From NCBI GenBank assembly GCA_018333515.1, contig JAGXSZ010000022.1, positions 101,208 through 165,207 on the forward strand: a stretch of 64,000 bases of DNA. Reading direction: 5' to 3'. Positions 8,185 to 16,298 of the stretch are shown in pieces. Both the position numbers and the translations under genes were made by a program. Each line of letters opens with the position of its first letter. Positions within the stretch are counted from its first letter, which is position 1. The DNA comes from Actinomycetota bacterium. Lineage in GTDB: Bacteria; Actinomycetota; Aquicultoria; Aquicultorales; Aquicultoraceae. The notes below the pieces were generated by a model. It was not told the DNA's origin, searched no databases, and saw only the letters and a program-made list of their open reading frames with translations.

Positions 8185-9031
8185 TCCTTCTAACCGAATC
8201 GTCCCTCGCCGCTTCCATGTCGCGCTTCGACGCTTCCGATATGGGCAAAGGCACAGCCTGAAGGCTCCCTTTGCCCAGTAACGCCGCGCCCTTGATCTTT
8301 TTTAGCACATAGGCTTTAGCCCTGTCCACAGCGTCATATGCCTCCAGCCCGTGCGCCAGATACGCGCATATCGCCGAAGCGGTCATGCAGCCGGTACCTC
8401 GGACATTGCCCTTCTCTACCCTTAACGCCTCGTAATAGTATTCGTCCGTTCCATTATATAGCAGGTCGCCCGAGACCGGTCCCGAGAGATGCCCGCCTTT
8501 GATGAGAACCCATCCGACCCCGGTATCTTTTATTATCGCAGCCGCCTTCTTAAGGTCGGCTTCGTTCTTGATGGATACGCCTGCGAGTAGCGCCGCCTCA
8601 TCTATGTTGGGGGTCACCATAAACGCTTTCGGCAGAAGTCTTTTTTTGAATACCGCCGTCGCGGCCTCCGAGGTCAAAAGCCTGCCGTCGGTCGCACGGA
8701 TGACGGGGTCGATGACCGATTTTACACCGGGGTTCTCGCTGATTATTCGCGCGGCCTCCATGATGTTCTCGGAGCTGCCGAGCATCCCGGTCTTTATCCC
8801 GTCGATACTCGTATCCGCGAATATGGCGTCTACTTGAGAGCGGACGATTCTCGAGCAGAGCACTTCGAAAGCGACCACGCCGGTGCTGTTTTGGGCGGTA
8901 ACGGCGGTTATCGCCGTATACGGATAGGTCGCGCACTCCGTCAGCGCAAGCATGTCGGCTTGAATGCCGGCGCCTCCGCTCGGGTCGGAGCCCCCGATAG
9001 CTAAAACCTTCTTTATCTCCATCGTGACCAT
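8156..9031 (-). CDS. thiD: hydroxymethylpyrimidine/phosphomethylpyrimidine kinase ThiD
   Basis: Makes HMP diphosphate by two phosphorylations of hydroxymethylpyrimidine. Ribokinase-fold motifs: AIGGSDPSGGAGIQADM near the start, LIKGGH in the middle, and the anion-hole GTGCMTASAICAY near the C-terminus. The length is 291 residues; Met4 is an alternative start. It is nearly contiguous with thiL upstream and overlaps the phosphodiesterase downstream, in the TPP-riboswitch operon. Confidence 0.95.
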   Translation of the reverse strand: MVTMEIKKVLAIGGSDPSGGAGIQADMLALTECATYPYTAITAVTAQNSTGVVAFEVLCSRIVRSQVDAIFADTSIDGIKTGMLGSSENIMEAARIISENPGVKSVIDPVIRATDGRLLTSEAATAVFKKRLLPKAFMVTPNIDEAALLAGVSIKNEADLKKAAAIIKDTGVGWVLIKGGHLSGPVSGDLLYNGTDEYYYEALRVEKGNVRGTGCMTASAICAYLAHGLEAYDAVDRAKAYVLKKIKGAALLGKGSLQAVPLPISEASKRDMEAARDDSVRRSDDLEDRAD

Positions 9032-9032
9032 C

Positions 9033-10031
9033 CTAGAAGTGGGTGTACCCTGATTGCTTCATCGGGCTTTCACTGCCGGCCCAATCTATAACGGTTATAC
9101 CGTGCGCACTCTCTACGACCTCGCCCACCACCGTCACCTTTAGGCAGGCTTCGGCAAACGCGCTTTCCGCCGCCCCTTGAAGTTGCGGTGATAATGTGAA
9201 GACCAGGCCGTAGTCCTCGCCTCCGCCCAACGCCAAATCGATGGCGCGCTCACCGGTGAGCGCCGCCACGCTGTCGACGCCCGCCGCTATCGGAACCTTA
9301 TCCAGGCGGATGCGCGCCCCCACTCCGCCGGCCTCGCAGATATGCGCGACCTCGCTCGCCAGCCCGTCGCTGATGTCCTCCATCGCGTTGACCCCGAGCG
9401 AGGAGAGAATCCGTCCCGCCTTTACCTGCGGCTCGGGCTGAAAATGCGCCTTTTTTAGCGCGGCGGCGTTCTTGACCTTCGGCTCGATATCCGGATGGAG
9501 AACCAGGCGCAAGCCCGCGGCCGAGGCGCCAAGCTCTCCGGTGACCATTATTATGTCGCCGACCTCCGCGTCGCTCCTACGGCTCAAATTCTCCTCTTCG
9601 ACCTCACCCATCAAGGCGACGTTTATAATCAACTTCTCCGACCTGGTTACATCGCCGCCGACGATACGGACGCCGTTGGCCTGCGATATTTCGGCCATGC
9701 CGCGATAGAGGTTCTCGACGTAGGCCACCTCGGTTTCGGGAGGCAACGCTAGGGATACGACCGCGTAACACGGAAGCCCTCCCATCGCGGCGATATCGCT
9801 GATATTTACCGCGATCGATTTATATCCCAACTGATGGGGAGTTATCGACTTCAAGATGAAATGGACGTCTTCGACCATAAGGTCGGTGGTCAAAAGCGCG
9901 TAATCGAGTTCGGTCTTCTTGACCACGGCCGTGTCGTCGCCAATGGTCAAAATGACCCGCTCGTCCGCCTGCTCGACTATCCGCGCGATACGCTCGATGA
10001 GCGCGAACTCACCGATATCCTCTACTTTCAT
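9033..10031 (-). CDS. thiL: thiamine-monophosphate kinase ThiL
   Basis: Converts thiamine monophosphate to thiamine pyrophosphate with ATP, the last step of the pathway. AIR-synthase-fold motifs include TIGDDTAVV near residue 28, GGDVTRSE in the middle and MEDISDGLASEV in the C-terminal half. The start at 10031 was chosen because it fits the family N-terminus and overlaps the thiC stop as TGATG; the open frame extends 18 codons further upstream inside thiC. The protein is 332 residues. Confidence 0.94.
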   Translation of the reverse strand: MKVEDIGEFALIERIARIVEQADERVILTIGDDTAVVKKTELDYALLTTDLMVEDVHFILKSITPHQLGYKSIAVNISDIAAMGGLPCYAVVSLALPPETEVAYVENLYRGMAEISQANGVRIVGGDVTRSEKLIINVALMGEVEEENLSRRSDAEVGDIIMVTGELGASAAGLRLVLHPDIEPKVKNAAALKKAHFQPEPQVKAGRILSSLGVNAMEDISDGLASEVAHICEAGGVGARIRLDKVPIAAGVDSVAALTGERAIDLALGGGEDYGLVFTLSPQLQGAAESAFAEACLKVTVVGEVVESAHGITVIDWAGSESPMKQSGYTHF

Positions 10032-11332
10032 CAACAAGACTCGCTTCGCGTCCCGAGGTGTTCCGCAACGATCTTCATCGCGCAAAAATCACCGCACATG
10101 GTGCAGCCTTCGATGTCGGCCGCTTTGCGCTCTCCGTGGGCCCGCGCCGCTTTGCCGGGGTCGATGGCGAGCCTGATTTGCTCGTTCCAATCGAGCGCTT
10201 TGCGCGCTTTGGCCATCGACAAATCCCAATCCGCCGCGCCTTTAACGCCTTTGACAATGTCGGCGGCGTGCGCGGCGATGCGCGACGCGATTACGCCCTC
10301 GTGGACATCTTGCGTGGTGGGTAAACCGAGATGCTCTCTCGGTGTGACATAGCATAAGAAATCGGCCCCCGAGACGGCCGCCATCGTCCCGCCGATAGCC
10401 GCCGTTATGTGGTCGTAACCCGGAGCGACATCGGTGACGAGCGGCCCGAGCACGTAGAACGGCGCCCCTTTACAAATCTCTTTTTCAAGCCTCATGTTGG
10501 CGGCAATCTGGTCGAAAGGCATGTGTCCCGGCCCTTCGACCATCACCTGCACATTTACAGCCCGTGCGCGGTCGACCAGCTCACCTAGGACCAGCAGCTC
10601 TTGGATTTGCGCCCTGTCCGACGCGTCCGCGAGGCAACCGGGCCTCAGCCCGTCCCCGAGGCTGAGGGTCACGTCATGTTCGCGGGCGATTTCGAGAAGC
10701 CGGTCGTACATCTCGTATAAGGGGTTTTCCTTCTGGTTGTGAATCATCCAGCCGACCGTCAACGCGCCGCCGCGACTTACGATATCGGTGACTCTTCCTT
10801 GCCGCTCCAAAGCATCGAGACTCTTCCAGGTTATTCCCGAGTGGACCGTCATAAAGTCGACGCCTTCGCGGGCTTGTTCTTCTATGACCTCGAAGATATC
10901 TTCGGCGGTCATATCGACAATCGTGCCGCGCCTTTCCTTCGCCAGAACCGCCGCCTGATAGATGGGGACCGTCCCGACTGGAAGAGGGCACCTCTCGATG
11001 ATGGCCCTGCGTATCTCGACGAGCGGCCCGCCCGTGCTCAAATCCATGACCGCGTCGGCGCCCGCGTTTATCGCCGCCGACAGCTTCTCAAGCTCTTCGT
11101 CTAAGTGCGGGTACTCTTCGGATGTGCCGATATTGGCGTTTACCTTGGTGCGAAGGCCGTCGCCGACGGCGACGACCTTGGCGTTTCGCCGATTGACATT
11201 TAGCGGTATCACCACGGTGCCCTTAAGAAGCCTCTCCACCAACAGCTCTTGAGCCACGCCTTCCTCTTTTGCGACCGCCGCCGCCGCATCAGAAACTCGC
11301 CCCGCTTTCAAATCATCTATAATCGTCGCCAT
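10031..11332 (-). CDS. thiC: phosphomethylpyrimidine synthase ThiC
   Basis: Radical SAM enzyme that rearranges aminoimidazole ribotide into HMP phosphate. The 433-residue length matches the shorter ThiC form. The unusual C-terminal cluster motif CxxCxxxxC is present in [11 protein letters not shown] near 410-420. Conserved MVEGPGHMP and [11 protein letters not shown] segments lie in the middle. It is 7 bp downstream of thiE and joined to thiL by a TGATG overlap. An [4Fe-4S] enzyme of this kind suits anoxic or low-oxygen life. Confidence 0.97.
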   Translation of the reverse strand: MATIIDDLKAGRVSDAAAAVAKEEGVAQELLVERLLKGTVVIPLNVNRRNAKVVAVGDGLRTKVNANIGTSEEYPHLDEELEKLSAAINAGADAVMDLSTGGPLVEIRRAIIERCPLPVGTVPIYQAAVLAKERRGTIVDMTAEDIFEVIEEQAREGVDFMTVHSGITWKSLDALERQGRVTDIVSRGGALTVGWMIHNQKENPLYEMYDRLLEIAREHDVTLSLGDGLRPGCLADASDRAQIQELLVLGELVDRARAVNVQVMVEGPGHMPFDQIAANMRLEKEICKGAPFYVLGPLVTDVAPGYDHITAAIGGTMAAVSGADFLCYVTPREHLGLPTTQDVHEGVIASRIAAHAADIVKGVKGAADWDLSMAKARKALDWNEQIRLAIDPGKAARAHGERKAADIEGCTMCGDFCAMKIVAEHLGTRSESC

Positions 11333-11339
11333 ACAAACC

Positions 11340-11996
11340 TCAAATCACATGTTTTTTCTTATATCGCCCTATCATATCGTTCAGGAGCGCGGTCTCGTTC
11401 TCCATATCGGCGGCGCCCGCTATCGCCGAAATCATCGCTATTCCGTCGGCGCCAGCCTCTAATACTCCTCCAATATTATCAGCGGTAAGCCCTCCAATAG
11501 CAACTACCGGCACGCTCACAGCCGCCACAACCTTCACCAGTCCTTCTATACCCATAGCCGGGGCTGCATCATCCTTGCTCATCGTGGGATATATGGGGCC
11601 GAGCCCGATATAGTCGGCGCCGTCGTGGGCGGCCTCGACGGCTTCGCTAAAGTTCGTCGCCGATACGCCTATTATATATCCATCGCCCATCAACTTGCGC
11701 GCGGCCCGGCAGGGCATGTCGTCTTGGCCGAGATGGACCCCGTCGGCATTGACCGCGAGAGCTATATCGACCCGGTCGTTGATGATAAGGAGCGCTCCCG
11801 AAGCCGCCGTTACGGCGCGCAACCTAGTCGCCGCCTCCAGCATCACGCGACTCGAGGCCTTCTTCTCACGGTACTGTATTATGCGGGCGCCGCCGGCCAC
11901 CGCCGCCTTCGCCATCCCGATATGGGTTCGCTCTCGATAGTCGGCGGTAACCACGTATAGGCCTACCCGCTCTTTGAGGCTAAACGGGAAGCTCAA
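11340..11996 (-). CDS. thiE: thiamine-phosphate synthase ThiE
   Basis: Joins HMP-PP and thiazole phosphate to make thiamine phosphate. TIM-barrel motifs: [36 protein letters not shown] and AIGGLTADN. The 218-residue call uses a TTG start at 11996 overlapping the end of thiM by 17 bp; the family core starts around GLYVVT, so a slightly later start is possible. Confidence 0.94.
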   Translation of the reverse strand: MSFPFSLKERVGLYVVTADYRERTHIGMAKAAVAGGARIIQYREKKASSRVMLEAATRLRAVTAASGALLIINDRVDIALAVNADGVHLGQDDMPCRAARKLMGDGYIIGVSATNFSEAVEAAHDGADYIGLGPIYPTMSKDDAAPAMGIEGLVKVVAAVSVPVVAIGGLTADNIGGVLEAGADGIAMISAIAGAADMENETALLNDMIGRYKKKHVI

Positions 11997-12801
11997 TCCG
12001 GAGGTTCGCCTCCCTTATAATCGCGTCCGAATCGAGCGCATATACCGCGTCGTAGAGAGCGGCGTGGAAGCTGCCCGGTTTTCCCTGGGTAGAGGCCGCC
12101 GCCCTTTCCCCCGCGATGCCGAAGACCGCCAATGCCCCTGTCGCCGCCGTGAAATAGTCGTTTTGAACGGCCGCGAAGCCGGCGGTAATCGTCGTCGACA
12201 TACAGCCGGTGCCGGTAATCGTCGCCATCATGGCGTCGCCGTTTCGCACAAATGCTATTCTTTCGCCGTCGGTGATGGTGTCCTCCGCGCCCGTAACGCT
12301 TACGACACAGCCTTCGCTCTTGGCTAGAGACCGCGCCGCATCGACGATATGCTCATTCTTTCCAATGGCCTCGACGCCCTTTATCTCACCGCCGGCGCCG
12401 GCCAAAATGCCGATTTCGGCGCTATTGCCCCTAATGACCGCCATCTTCACATCTTTCAGTAATGACTTCACAGCCTCGGTCCTGAGTGTCGTCGCCCCGG
12501 CTCCGACCGGGTCGAGAACGACCGGCACGCCGAGCGCATTAGCTTTCTTTCCGGCTATTATCATAGACTCGATCAGCTCCGGGACGAGCGTGCCGATATT
12601 GAGCAGAAGCGCCCCCGCGAACCCGACCATCTCCTCGACCTCCTCGCGCGCGTGCGCCATCACCGGCAAAGCGCCGAGGCACAGCGTCATGTTCGCCGTC
12701 TCGTTCATCACGACGAAATTCGTGATATGGTGGACCAGCGGCTTCCGCTCCCTTATTTTGACCAAGTCGTCCGCGATTTCTTTTACGAATGTCTCCATCA
12801 T
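11980..12801 (-). CDS. thiM: hydroxyethylthiazole kinase ThiM
   Basis: Phosphorylates salvaged hydroxyethylthiazole. Motifs: HHITNFVVMNETAN near residues 25-38, VLDPVGAGAT in the middle and TGTGCMSTTITAGF near the C-terminus. The length is 273 residues. AGGAGG lies just before tandem ATG codons; the second (12798) has better spacing. It is the first gene of the TPP-riboswitch operon. No thiazole synthase gene (thiG/thiH) is in the window, so the thiazole is salvaged or made elsewhere. Confidence 0.95.
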   Translation of the reverse strand: MMETFVKEIADDLVKIRERKPLVHHITNFVVMNETANMTLCLGALPVMAHAREEVEEMVGFAGALLLNIGTLVPELIESMIIAGKKANALGVPVVLDPVGAGATTLRTEAVKSLLKDVKMAVIRGNSAEIGILAGAGGEIKGVEAIGKNEHIVDAARSLAKSEGCVVSVTGAEDTITDGERIAFVRNGDAMMATITGTGCMSTTITAGFAAVQNDYFTAATGALAVFGIAGERAAASTQGKPGSFHAALYDAVYALDSDAIIREANLRIELPV

Positions 12802-12821
12802 CTTCCTCCTATTGTTAAAAA

Positions 12822-12970
12822 CTAGTACCGCGTCACCTTAATTTCTTTGTCATTCTGAGCGAAGCGAAGAATCTCAACTGTTGCATTATGCCATAGTCTG
12901 AGATTCTTCGCCTCCGCTATCGCTACGGCTCAGAATGACAAACATAAGGATTAACGTGTTCCGGTGCTCG
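12822..12970. repeat. MITE-like inverted repeat inside the thiM leader
   Basis: Imperfect palindrome. The left arm CTAGTACCG...CAC..TTAAT and the complement of the right arm CGAGCACCG...CAC.TTAAT match, and the inner arms GTCATTCTGAGC and GAATCTCA are repeated in reverse (TGAGATTC, GCTCAGAATGAC). The ends and the GTCATTCTGAG core resemble the two 136-bp copies at 55.5 and 58.7 kb, so it looks like a diverged member of the same family. It sits between the riboswitch terminator and the thiM ribosome binding site. Confidence 0.65.
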
Positions 12971-12983
12971 TATTGTTGAAAAC

Positions 12984-13022
12984 ACAATAAAATAGAAGCC
13001 GCACCAACAGGGGTACGGCTTC
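12984..13022 (-). terminator. riboswitch-controlled transcription terminator
   Basis: On the minus strand GAAGCCG-T-ACC pairs with GGT-G-CGGCTTC (one mismatch), followed by TATTTTATT. It lies a few bases after the TPP aptamer and before thiM, as expected for a ligand-induced attenuator. Confidence 0.88.
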
Positions 13023-13027
13023 AAGCC

Positions 13028-13155
13028 TATCATGCTATCCCTTCGCCGGCATTATCCAGAAACGACCCCGCCTCAACTTTTCGGCCGTTTTTCAGGTTCT
13101 AACGGTCGTGAAGTCTCTCTTCACCTCTCAGCCGCCGATAAGCAGCTCCCGCCTC
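13028..13155 (-). promoter_or_regulatory. TPP (thi-box) riboswitch aptamer
   Basis: The minus strand carries the universal TPP elements in order: GGCGGCTGAGAGG (13125-13137 region), GAACCTGA (about 13092-13099), TCTGGATAATGCCGGCG and AAGGGA (13032-13060). It precedes thiM and a terminator, so TPP binding should shut the operon off. An extra segment of about 31 nt, with arms AACGGCC and GGTCGTT, lies between ACCTGA and TCTGG, where most TPP riboswitches have little or nothing. Confidence 0.93.
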
Positions 13156-13294
13156 ACATTATGCAATTATTTAACAGATATCATAACCAAAAGCGCGTCG
13201 ACGAGCAATACTTTCGCACACGGGACGGCAACGTTGGACGGCTCGACTCCCGCCGGCGGCTGCCGCAATACTCTTCCCCATGCGGGACGCCCAA

Positions 13295-13918
13295 CTATGC
13301 CCGCGGTGACGTCGTCGACACGTTCTCGGACGGAGCGTCCCCGCCATAGAGACGCAGATATTGCCCGAAGATACCCGCGTTTACCAGCAACGCATAGAAG
13401 AGCGTAAACGCCGCACCTATCAACAGGCCTATCAGGCCAACCATCGCTAGAAGGGATGCCGCGAACGCGAGCAAGACCGAGACGACATAGTCACTCGGGT
13501 TTGCTTTGGCGAGCTCTATCATTTGGTTGAACTTGAACGCGTCGCCAATCTCCTCGTTTCTGGAAAACCGCATGAATACGACCGGGATCACGAAGTAATA
13601 GAGAATGTTAAAAATGCTGCCCAGCGCCGAACTTACGCTCTGGATGATTCCTACGATGATGCCTATGACCAGCCCATAGGCCAGCGCCACTATCAAAGCC
13701 TTGATGCCGGTCGTAAAGAAACCATTCCAGTCATCCCACTCCGGCAAAACCGGGTCGACGCCTCCGGCCACGTTTTGCAGAACTCGCACATAGTATCCCA
13801 TTAGCGGGACAATAGGAATAAGCAGAAACGAAAAGAGTGTCAATAAGCCTCCGATGAGGACTTTCTTCAGCCAGTTCGGGTCTTGCAAGACGTAAGAAAA
13901 TGCCTGCGAATAATTCAT
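13295..13918 (-). CDS. DUF4013 domain membrane protein
   Basis: A 207-residue integral membrane protein. Several hydrophobic segments are clear: LLTLFSFLLIPIVPLMGYYV near residue 25, IKALIVALAYGLVIGIIVGI, and a C-terminal pair around VLLAFAASLLAMVGLIGLLIG. The opening NYSQAFSYVLQDPNWLKKVLIGG fits DUF4013. Function unknown. It stands alone on the minus strand, divergent from the flavin reductase gene and upstream of the thiamine leader. Confidence 0.8.
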   Translation of the reverse strand: MNYSQAFSYVLQDPNWLKKVLIGGLLTLFSFLLIPIVPLMGYYVRVLQNVAGGVDPVLPEWDDWNGFFTTGIKALIVALAYGLVIGIIVGIIQSVSSALGSIFNILYYFVIPVVFMRFSRNEEIGDAFKFNQMIELAKANPSDYVVSVLLAFAASLLAMVGLIGLLIGAAFTLFYALLVNAGIFGQYLRLYGGDAPSENVSTTSPRA

Positions 13919-14249
13919 GAAATACTCCTTTCTCGTCAGGGTCGCGCCTTTCGCTTGAATCGTGCTTCGGTGCCTGCTTTAAATAGGTAGCGCCGGTACT
14001 TAGAGCAAGCCTTCTTATTGCGCGACACCCCCCTATATGCCCTAAATTATGGATAATTACACGCCATGCCGCCAAAAACGACGATATCTCATCAAGATAT
14101 CGCTAAATCATCGCACTATCATATTAACATGCCCTCTTGAGAATGAATTAGCGATTGCTTACGATATTCCTGCCTGGAGCGGGTCAAATATTACATCTTA
14201 TATATTATTTAAGCGATTCCTCTCCAAGTCGTCTTAATTTCAAGGGATA
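13919..14249. other. intergenic region between divergent genes
   Basis: About 330 bp between the divergent DUF4013 and flavin reductase genes. It becomes AT-rich after 14,090 and should hold promoters for both. No repeat, RNA or conserved motif was recognised. Confidence 0.5.
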
Positions 14250-14801
14250 ATGGGGATAGGGAGATTGATCGAAATGGAGCGTGTTATGACCCAAATTTTT
14301 TCCGGCCGAAAAGCGATGGGCGCCATCGGGAGCCCGGTCTTTCTCGTTACAGCAGCGCACGAGGGTGAGCGCGGCATCATGACCGCGAACATGGTCGCGG
14401 GCATCTCGTTTAAGCCGCCGCTCGTTAGCGTCTCACTCAGCAATCACTCCCAGACCGGCAAACTCGCCGGCGCCAGCCGTGAATTGGCTCTAAATATCAT
14501 CCCCGCAAGTTTGATGGAGTTGGCCAAGAATGTTGGCCGGAGCAGCGGGTACAAGCTAGACAAGTTCGAAGAGTTCGCTATCGAGACCATCACGGGCGAA
14601 ACCACTTCTTGCCCGCTGGTAAAAGACGCAGTGACCGCCCTCGAATGCAAAATCGAGAGCGCGACCGATATCGGGTTGCACAGCCTGTATGTCGCGCGGG
14701 TCACGGCCTATCACGACCTCAACCCCGGAACCCCGCTCTACCTCTTTCATGGGCGGTATTTCGCCCTCGGCGAGGAGTTGGGCTTCGATACTCGCTCCTG
14801 A
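14250..14801 (+). CDS. flavin reductase-like FMN-binding protein
   Basis: A 183-residue protein of the flavin_reduct family (split beta-barrel FMN binding). Features: GSPVFLVTAAHEGERGIMTANMV, where the family has a GxxxG/A-N pattern for FMN, then PPLVSVSLSNHSQTGKL and ALNIIPASLMELAKNVG. Members reduce flavins or serve as reductase components. ATG at 14250 or 14274 are both possible; the latter has GGGAG about 11 nt upstream. It is convergent with mltG. Confidence 0.85.
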   Translation: MGIGRLIEMERVMTQIFSGRKAMGAIGSPVFLVTAAHEGERGIMTANMVAGISFKPPLVSVSLSNHSQTGKLAGASRELALNIIPASLMELAKNVGRSSGYKLDKFEEFAIETITGETTSCPLVKDAVTALECKIESATDIGLHSLYVARVTAYHDLNPGTPLYLFHGRYFALGEELGFDTRS

Positions 14802-14808
14802 CGGCCGA

Positions 14809-15873
14809 TTATTCCTGGCTTGCTTTATACTGATTCTTCGCGTTCAAAAACTCGTCGTAGGTCTTTGTAAAGACATGCCTACCCGAGTTGTCCGGCGCGA
14901 GAACATAATACAGGTATGGGTCGCCGGTGGGATTGAGAGCCGCTTCAATCGACGCGACGCTCGGGTTGCAGATAGGGCCGGGCGGCAAACCTTTGTTTTG
15001 GTAGGTGTTATAGGGTGAGTCTATCTTTAAATCATCCAGAGTCAACCGGTCTTTCCAAACCGGCAGCGCATACTGGACCGTAGCATCGATTTGGAGAGGC
15101 ATCCCCTTTGTTATGCGGTTATAAATTACAGAAGCTACCAACCCCCGCTCATCGTCGACCCTCGTCTCGCGCTCTATCATCGACGCGATGACCAGAATCT
15201 CGTATCGCGTTCTGCCGTATGTCTGCGCATTATCCCAGTTGAGGTTAGATGTCATCTCTTCGAACCGGCCCAGCTGGATATTGACAAGCTCTTGCACGGT
15301 AATATCTTCCCTGATGTTGAAGGTATCGGGGTAAAGATATCCCTCCAGGCTGCTCGTCGGAGCCCCGCTCTCACGCAGGAACTCATACTCCACCAAGATG
15401 AGCCGCTCATTTACGGCTGAGAGATACTCTTCTTTCATTAATTTGGTGCGCGCCGCTACACGATCCGCAATCTGAACAGCGGTCCATCCTTCGGGGATGG
15501 TCAACTTTACGTACCTTATAGACGGGCCTTTGATGAGCCGGCCTATTACGACCTCGTTATCCATGCCCGTCTTAAACTCGTATTCGCCGGGTTTGAAATC
15601 GCCGCCGACGCCCCGCTGCCTTACTAAAAGCCTAAAGACGAGCGCGTTGTTGACGACCTTCTTATCCTCAAGGAGGTCGGCTATCGCGGTCGCCGTCATA
15701 CCCTCTCGTATCTCGACGGTGACGGCTTTTTGCGCCGCCTTCCCGCTCTTGTTTCCCGCGCTCAACGAATACGTCGCCGCCAACGCGACGACCGCTATTA
15801 CGAGTACTAGCGATATTATCGCTATGATTTTCTTAAGTATTCCTGCTTTAGCTACGTGTTTTCCTGTTCCCAG
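14809..15873 (-). CDS. mltG: endolytic transglycosylase MltG
   Basis: Membrane-anchored lytic transglycosylase that cuts nascent peptidoglycan strands. The YceG domain is clear: LEGYLYPDTFNI, then the catalytic-glutamate segment ASMIERETRVDDER, then GLPPGPICNPSVASIEAALNP near the end. Starting at TTG 15783 would give 324 residues without the required N-terminal membrane helix. The same frame stays open upstream and encodes KKIIAIISLVLVIAVV, a good anchor, but has no ATG, GTG or TTG. CTG at 15873, inside the end of ruvX, is the best candidate. Family is certain, start is not. Confidence 0.85.
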   Translation of the reverse strand: MGTGKHVAKAGILKKIIAIISLVLVIAVVALAATYSLSAGNKSGKAAQKAVTVEIREGMTATAIADLLEDKKVVNNALVFRLLVRQRGVGGDFKPGEYEFKTGMDNEVVIGRLIKGPSIRYVKLTIPEGWTAVQIADRVAARTKLMKEEYLSAVNERLILVEYEFLRESGAPTSSLEGYLYPDTFNIREDITVQELVNIQLGRFEEMTSNLNWDNAQTYGRTRYEILVIASMIERETRVDDERGLVASVIYNRITKGMPLQIDATVQYALPVWKDRLTLDDLKIDSPYNTYQNKGLPPGPICNPSVASIEAALNPTGDPYLYYVLAPDNSGRHVFTKTYDEFLNAKNQYKASQE

Positions 15874-16298
15874 TTTCTTTGAGCCCCCGTTTCCTTTGAG
15901 TCTAAATATGCTTGAAGTATGAGTGTGGCCGCGACCTTATCTACTACTTCTTTTCTTTTCTTACGGCTGACATCGGCTTCCGCCAACGCCCGCGACGCCG
16001 AAAGTGTCGTCATCCGCTCGTCCCAGGTGCGAACCGGCACCCCCACAAATTCTTTGAGCTTCCCCGCAAAGACCAGGGTCGCCTCGGCCTGCGGTCCGAC
16101 CTCTCCCCTCAAGGAAAGCGGCAAACCGATTACTACCTCGTCGACACCGTGCTTCTCGCACAGCTCCCGAATGTGCGCCAGGTGGGCGTCGTCCGCCCCC
16201 CTTACAACAGTCTCCAGCGGCAACGCCGTTCGCCCCGTAGGGTCGGACATCGCCAGGCCGATTCGCCGTTCCCCGAAATCTACGCCCAAGACGCGCAT
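15852..16298 (-). CDS. ruvX: Holliday junction resolvase-like RuvX (YqgF)
   Basis: RNase H-fold protein (148 residues) needed for 16S rRNA 5' processing in E. coli and historically annotated as a Holliday junction resolvase. The GVDFGERRIGLAMSDP signature lies near residues 4-19 and VIGLPLSLRGEVGPQA near 57-72. Its ATG overlaps the alaS stop as TAATG, and mltG begins within or near its 3' end. The order alaS-ruvX-mltG is widely conserved. Confidence 0.94.
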   Translation of the reverse strand: MRVLGVDFGERRIGLAMSDPTGRTALPLETVVRGADDAHLAHIRELCEKHGVDEVVIGLPLSLRGEVGPQAEATLVFAGKLKEFVGVPVRTWDERMTTLSASRALAEADVSRKKRKEVVDKVAATLILQAYLDSKETGAQRNWEQENT

